A DNA stretch of 44,344 bases from positions 1 to 44,344 of the forward strand of contig CACZHK010000038.1 in assembly GCA_902780915.1 (NCBI GenBank). The letters are read 5' to 3'. Each line of letters opens with the position of its first letter. The stretch's first letter is position 1. Both the position numbers and the translations under genes were made by a program. Below the pieces are notes generated by a model, which was not told the DNA's origin, made no database searches, and saw only the letters and a list, made by a program, of their open reading frames with translations. The DNA comes from Pseudoselenomonas ruminantium (GTDB lineage Bacteria; Bacillota; Negativicutes; Selenomonadales; Selenomonadaceae). Positions 42,035 to 44,344 of this stretch are shown here, in pieces.

Positions 42035-42079
42035 TTAATTGAAATTCGGCAAAGTAAAAAAAAGCCGAATTTCAATTAA
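42035..42079. promoter_or_regulatory. Probable AbiEi operator: 16-bp perfect inverted repeat
   Basis: TTAATTGAAATTCGGC (42035-42050) and GCCGAATTTCAATTAA (42064-42079) flank 13 nt, ending 14 bp before the AbiEi ATG. Position and symmetry fit autoregulation. Confidence 0.6.
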
Positions 42080-42144
42080 ACGATACAATAAAAAAAGAGG
42101 CCAGTCAATTGCTCCTGGGCACGAAATAACTCCTTTCTCATATG

Positions 42145-43041
42145 TCACAGAAACTGTGCCATGTAAACAGGGACATATTCCACCCCTTCAGCCTGCTGAT
42201 AATCCTTCGTATAGACAACATAACTAGCCAAAATCCGTTCACTATATTTTGCTCTGAACCTATCCAAAGAAACATGCTGCTTATAGCCTGAAGATTTGAC
42301 TTCGATAGGACATATCTTATTTTTACGGGCAATAATGAAGTCTATCTCATTAGTATGATTTGAGGTTTCCGAGGGAAAAGTATGATAGAACAACCTATCA
42401 CCTTTGGCGCGCAAAGTTTGGGCCACCACATTTTCATACATATATCCCAGATTCGTGGCCAATTTATCGTGGAAAAGCTTTTGGTAAATCACATTTTCTG
42501 TAAAGTCATTATCCTTGAACGCCAAGGTGGTAAAAAGCCCGGTATCGCAGAGGAACATCTTGAACCTGTCAATATCCATATTGAGGGACATGCCCACGCC
42601 AGGATCATTGACATGGAAAGAACCTAACACGGTCATGGAATCCTGCAGATCTGCAAAAATCTCTCGTATATCATTGGCCCGTTGCTTTTCTATCACCTTG
42701 CTCACCTGATACCGCAAGGTATTCTTGCTAAGTTCGGACGGAATCGCATCGAATAATTTAGATGCCCTGCCGGAAGCATCTATTTTGCGGAAGTCATTTT
42801 CGTACAGCTTCAGAATATTTCTTTTCACCCTGTCAACTTTGCTGAAATTATTGGTCTCCAAATATGCCGCCACTGCCTGGGGCATGCCTCCAATCAGCAT
42901 GTACAGGCGAAACTGCTGCATTTGTTTTCTATGTACAGCCTCGCCCAGCGTTCTCTTGGCTGCGAAACATTCATGCAATAACGGTGTGGTCACCTCATCT
43001 CCCAAAGCCCAGAGAAATTCCTCATAGTCCATAGGATACAT
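42145..43041 (-). pseudogene. 5'-truncated DUF4143 ATPase gene
   Basis: Encodes 298 residues beginning MYPMDYEEFLWALGD, which corresponds to about residue 145 onward of the intact protein at 38291-39619 (MYPMDFEEFLWATGD). The whole P-loop/Walker part is absent. The nuclease-like C-terminus (NEIDFIIA...CPIEVKSS) is intact. The lost part is replaced by two 33-bp-spaced repeats at 43058-43107, so a deletion probably joined the upstream repeat array to the middle of the gene. Confidence 0.75.
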
Positions 43042-43057
43042 ATTGACATTTGCTATT

Positions 43058-43107
43058 TTTCTGCACCATCCCCAATTCTTTTGGGCGATATTTCTGCACC
43101 ATCCCCA
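43058..43107 (-). repeat. Two direct repeats with 33-bp period upstream of the truncated DUF4143 gene
   Basis: TTTCTGCACCATCCCCA at 43058-43074 and again at 43091-43107, offset exactly 33 bp. The scaffold TGCA-nn-ATC is shared with the 33-bp repeats at 39639-39712 (TGCA-AA-ATC there, TGCA-CC-ATC here). Confidence 0.7.
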
Positions 43108-43132
43108 TTTTTACAGTTTCATCCCCTCCCCT

Positions 43133-43978
43133 TCAAGCCAGCAACCCCATCAGTATTTTGACATTCTCGGTGCTGTACTCGATCTGCTCAGACCAGCGGC
43201 GTATGGACTCGCCGAGCTGGCCGCTAAGCTGATAGGCCAGATAAATGAAATCTGCATTCAGCTGCCCATAGGCAAGCACCGTCCCCCAGCCATATTGCGG
43301 CATATACTCCAGCGCGCGATAGAGGATGTATTGGTAGATGCGATCAAAGGCCTGCGGCACTCCCCCCTCAGGCACAAACTTTTCTGAACGCAGCTGCTTC
43401 AGCTGTGCCGTCCAGGCGGCATCAATAGGCTCTGTCCTTTCCATGCAGTCAAGCACAAAGGCTGCATCGTCTGGGGTAAGGCCTGTCTGATAGCACAAGT
43501 CTTCTTCACCTGCCGGCAGTGACAGGCGCTGCAATAGTTCCTCCAGCGTCATGTCCTCCCCCTTTTCCGTCCTGAAGGAAAGGGGCGCTGTATCAGCCAA
43601 TAGCAACTCGCAGCTTTTTTCACAGCTAAGCCCCACTCCGGCCAGCTCATATTCACCTACGGTAACGAAAAACCGCGGGTGATTCGTGCAGATATCACAA
43701 AGCAGGGATTCATCAGCCCGGCGGATAAGCTCGCACAATCCATCCTTACACAAGAACGGGCAACGGTCACCTGCACCAAGGCGGAATTGCCAGACGCCCT
43801 CAACCTCCATGATATTCTGACGTACGCTCTCCCCCAAGGGGCCTCCAAGCTGCTGATACTTCGCCGCCGTTGCCTCATCAATATCAATCTCCCAACCGGC
43901 ACAACAGGTATGCTGGCAGCTATCAGCTTTGCAGCAGAAATCCTGGTAAAAATCCGGATATATCATAACTAAACTCAC
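43133..43978 (-). CDS. Flagellin lysine-N-methylase (FliB)-like protein, short
   Basis: 281 residues from a GTG at 43978 with AAAGGAG six bases upstream. The Cys-rich N-terminus is typical of FliB: CCKADSCQHTCCAGWEIDID, then CPFLCKDGLCELI and CDICTNHPRFF, probably a metal or Fe-S cluster site. FliB proteins are usually about 400 residues; this one is shorter at the C-terminus. No flagellin gene is in the window, so the target protein is uncertain. Confidence 0.75.
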   Translation of the reverse strand: MSLVMIYPDFYQDFCCKADSCQHTCCAGWEIDIDEATAAKYQQLGGPLGESVRQNIMEVEGVWQFRLGAGDRCPFLCKDGLCELIRRADESLLCDICTNHPRFFVTVGEYELAGVGLSCEKSCELLLADTAPLSFRTEKGEDMTLEELLQRLSLPAGEEDLCYQTGLTPDDAAFVLDCMERTEPIDAAWTAQLKQLRSEKFVPEGGVPQAFDRIYQYILYRALEYMPQYGWGTVLAYGQLNADFIYLAYQLSGQLGESIRRWSEQIEYSTENVKILMGLLA

Positions 43979-44102
43979 AGCAAACTCCTTTCATCAGGCC
44001 CGCCCATGCTATTTATTTTACTAGATTAGGTTAACATTTTGGAAGTATTGTTCTCAACTTTTGGGGCATAAATGACACCACATAAAAAAATTTAGGGCAA
44101 TT

Positions 44103-44130
44103 TGTAATACCTTCCCCCTTAATGCGTATG
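44103..44130 (+). promoter_or_regulatory. ECF-type promoter of the right-edge peptide gene
   Basis: TGTAATAC, exactly 14 nt, CGTATG, ending 39 nt before the ATG at 44170. It shares TTTGTAATAC and CGTAT with the box at 14233. Confidence 0.7.
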
Positions 44131-44169
44131 TATGGTCAGGAAAACAAAAACAACCACCGAAGGGAGTAG

Positions 44170-44344
44170 ATGAAAATGAAGAACTCATTGAACAACAAGA
44201 AGCTGAATGATTTTGAACTGGATTTCGTAGCAGGAGGAACCCTTACCCAGGTCAATGAACTGGCTGATGCTTTTGCCAAGAAGGGCGGCACCTTCGGTGA
44301 AATCGTAGGCGAGGTCCACGGTGCTTTGAGCAGCAAGTCCGGCG
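44170..44344 (+). CDS. Double-glycine leader peptide precursor, cut by window edge (P9)
   Basis: Starts at the ATG at 44170 (or the in-frame ATG at 44176) after GAAGGGAG. Leader KKLNDFELDFVAGG has the Gly-Gly site with Val at -4, Leu at -7 and Leu at -12. The visible core (TLTQVNELADAFAKKGG...) is amphipathic and Gly-containing, more bacteriocin-like than the array cores. It lies 30 kb from the export operon but has the same ECF-type promoter. Confidence 0.75.
   Translation, partial: MKMKNSLNNKKLNDFELDFVAGGTLTQVNELADAFAKKGGTFGEIVGEVHGALSSKSG

Noticed and set aside
39639..43107. 33-bp repeats as short CRISPR arrays
   Set aside because: Only 2-3 units with cores of about 17 bp and fillers of 16 bp, sitting on promoters, and no cas genes.

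Overview
The window reads as chromosomal DNA of a diderm Firmicute of the Negativicutes, most likely a Selenomonas-like organism. The reasons are a moderately high GC content, Firmicute-type ribosome binding sites (AAGGAGG), a ParA-ParB-DUF4446-M23 gene block with canonical parS sites, and type I / RND-style membrane fusion proteins that only make sense with an outer membrane. The parAB genes and five perfect parS sites (18.1-37.4 kb) suggest the origin-proximal part of the chromosome. The assignment is an inference from gene content; no rRNA gene is present.

Layout. 1-2.5 kb (minus strand): a tandem family of at least eight small double-glycine leader peptides with near-identical leaders and divergent cores. 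2.6-3.1 kb: a small ORF, a decayed copy of the sigma-gene start, and a 171-bp MITE with an 11-bp target duplication inside a terminator. 3.2-6.4 kb: two AAA ATPase / PD-(D/E)XK-type genes. 6.5-14.2 kb (minus strand): an export operon (RND-type adaptor, NHLM HlyD-like protein, C39-peptidase ABC exporter, second NHLM ABC protein, ECF-like sigma factor), with a divergent leader-like peptide at 14.35 kb. 14.7-18 kb: M23 peptidase, DUF4446, ParB, ParA. 18.1-25 kb: copper ATPase, a type I toxin-antitoxin locus, CrcB, DUF4127, a lone antitoxin-like gene and a VanX-YkuD fusion. 25.4-37.3 kb: an NRPS locus (A-PCP-E-C-A-PCP-C*, MATE, A-PCP-C*, MATE remnant) with two reading-frame breaks. 37.5-44 kb: a B12-dependent methionine synthase activation-type protein, DUF4143 ATPases (one intact, one truncated), a broken Rpn-type nuclease gene, an AbiE toxin-antitoxin pair and a FliB-like protein. 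The right edge enters another double-glycine peptide.

The most interesting system is the secreted-peptide regulon. Seven precursor transcription units are preceded by the same bipartite promoter, TGTAATA plus a 14-15 nt spacer plus CGTA (the -35 half is degenerate in one). In the tandem array it lies 52-54 nt from the start codon. The same element stands before the divergent peptide at 14.35 kb and before the peptide at the right edge, 30 kb away. The export operon ends with its own ECF-like sigma gene. The simplest model is that this sigma factor drives a dispersed family of cysteine-free peptides which the C39/ABC/HlyD machine cleaves and exports. No maturation enzyme is seen, so the products may be unmodified. 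Their function is unknown.

The NRPS locus looks like two module-plus-MATE units derived by duplication, now partly decayed or affected by sequence errors. The DUF4143 ATPase genes carry phased short repeats upstream, which deserve a look as possible operators or recognition arrays.
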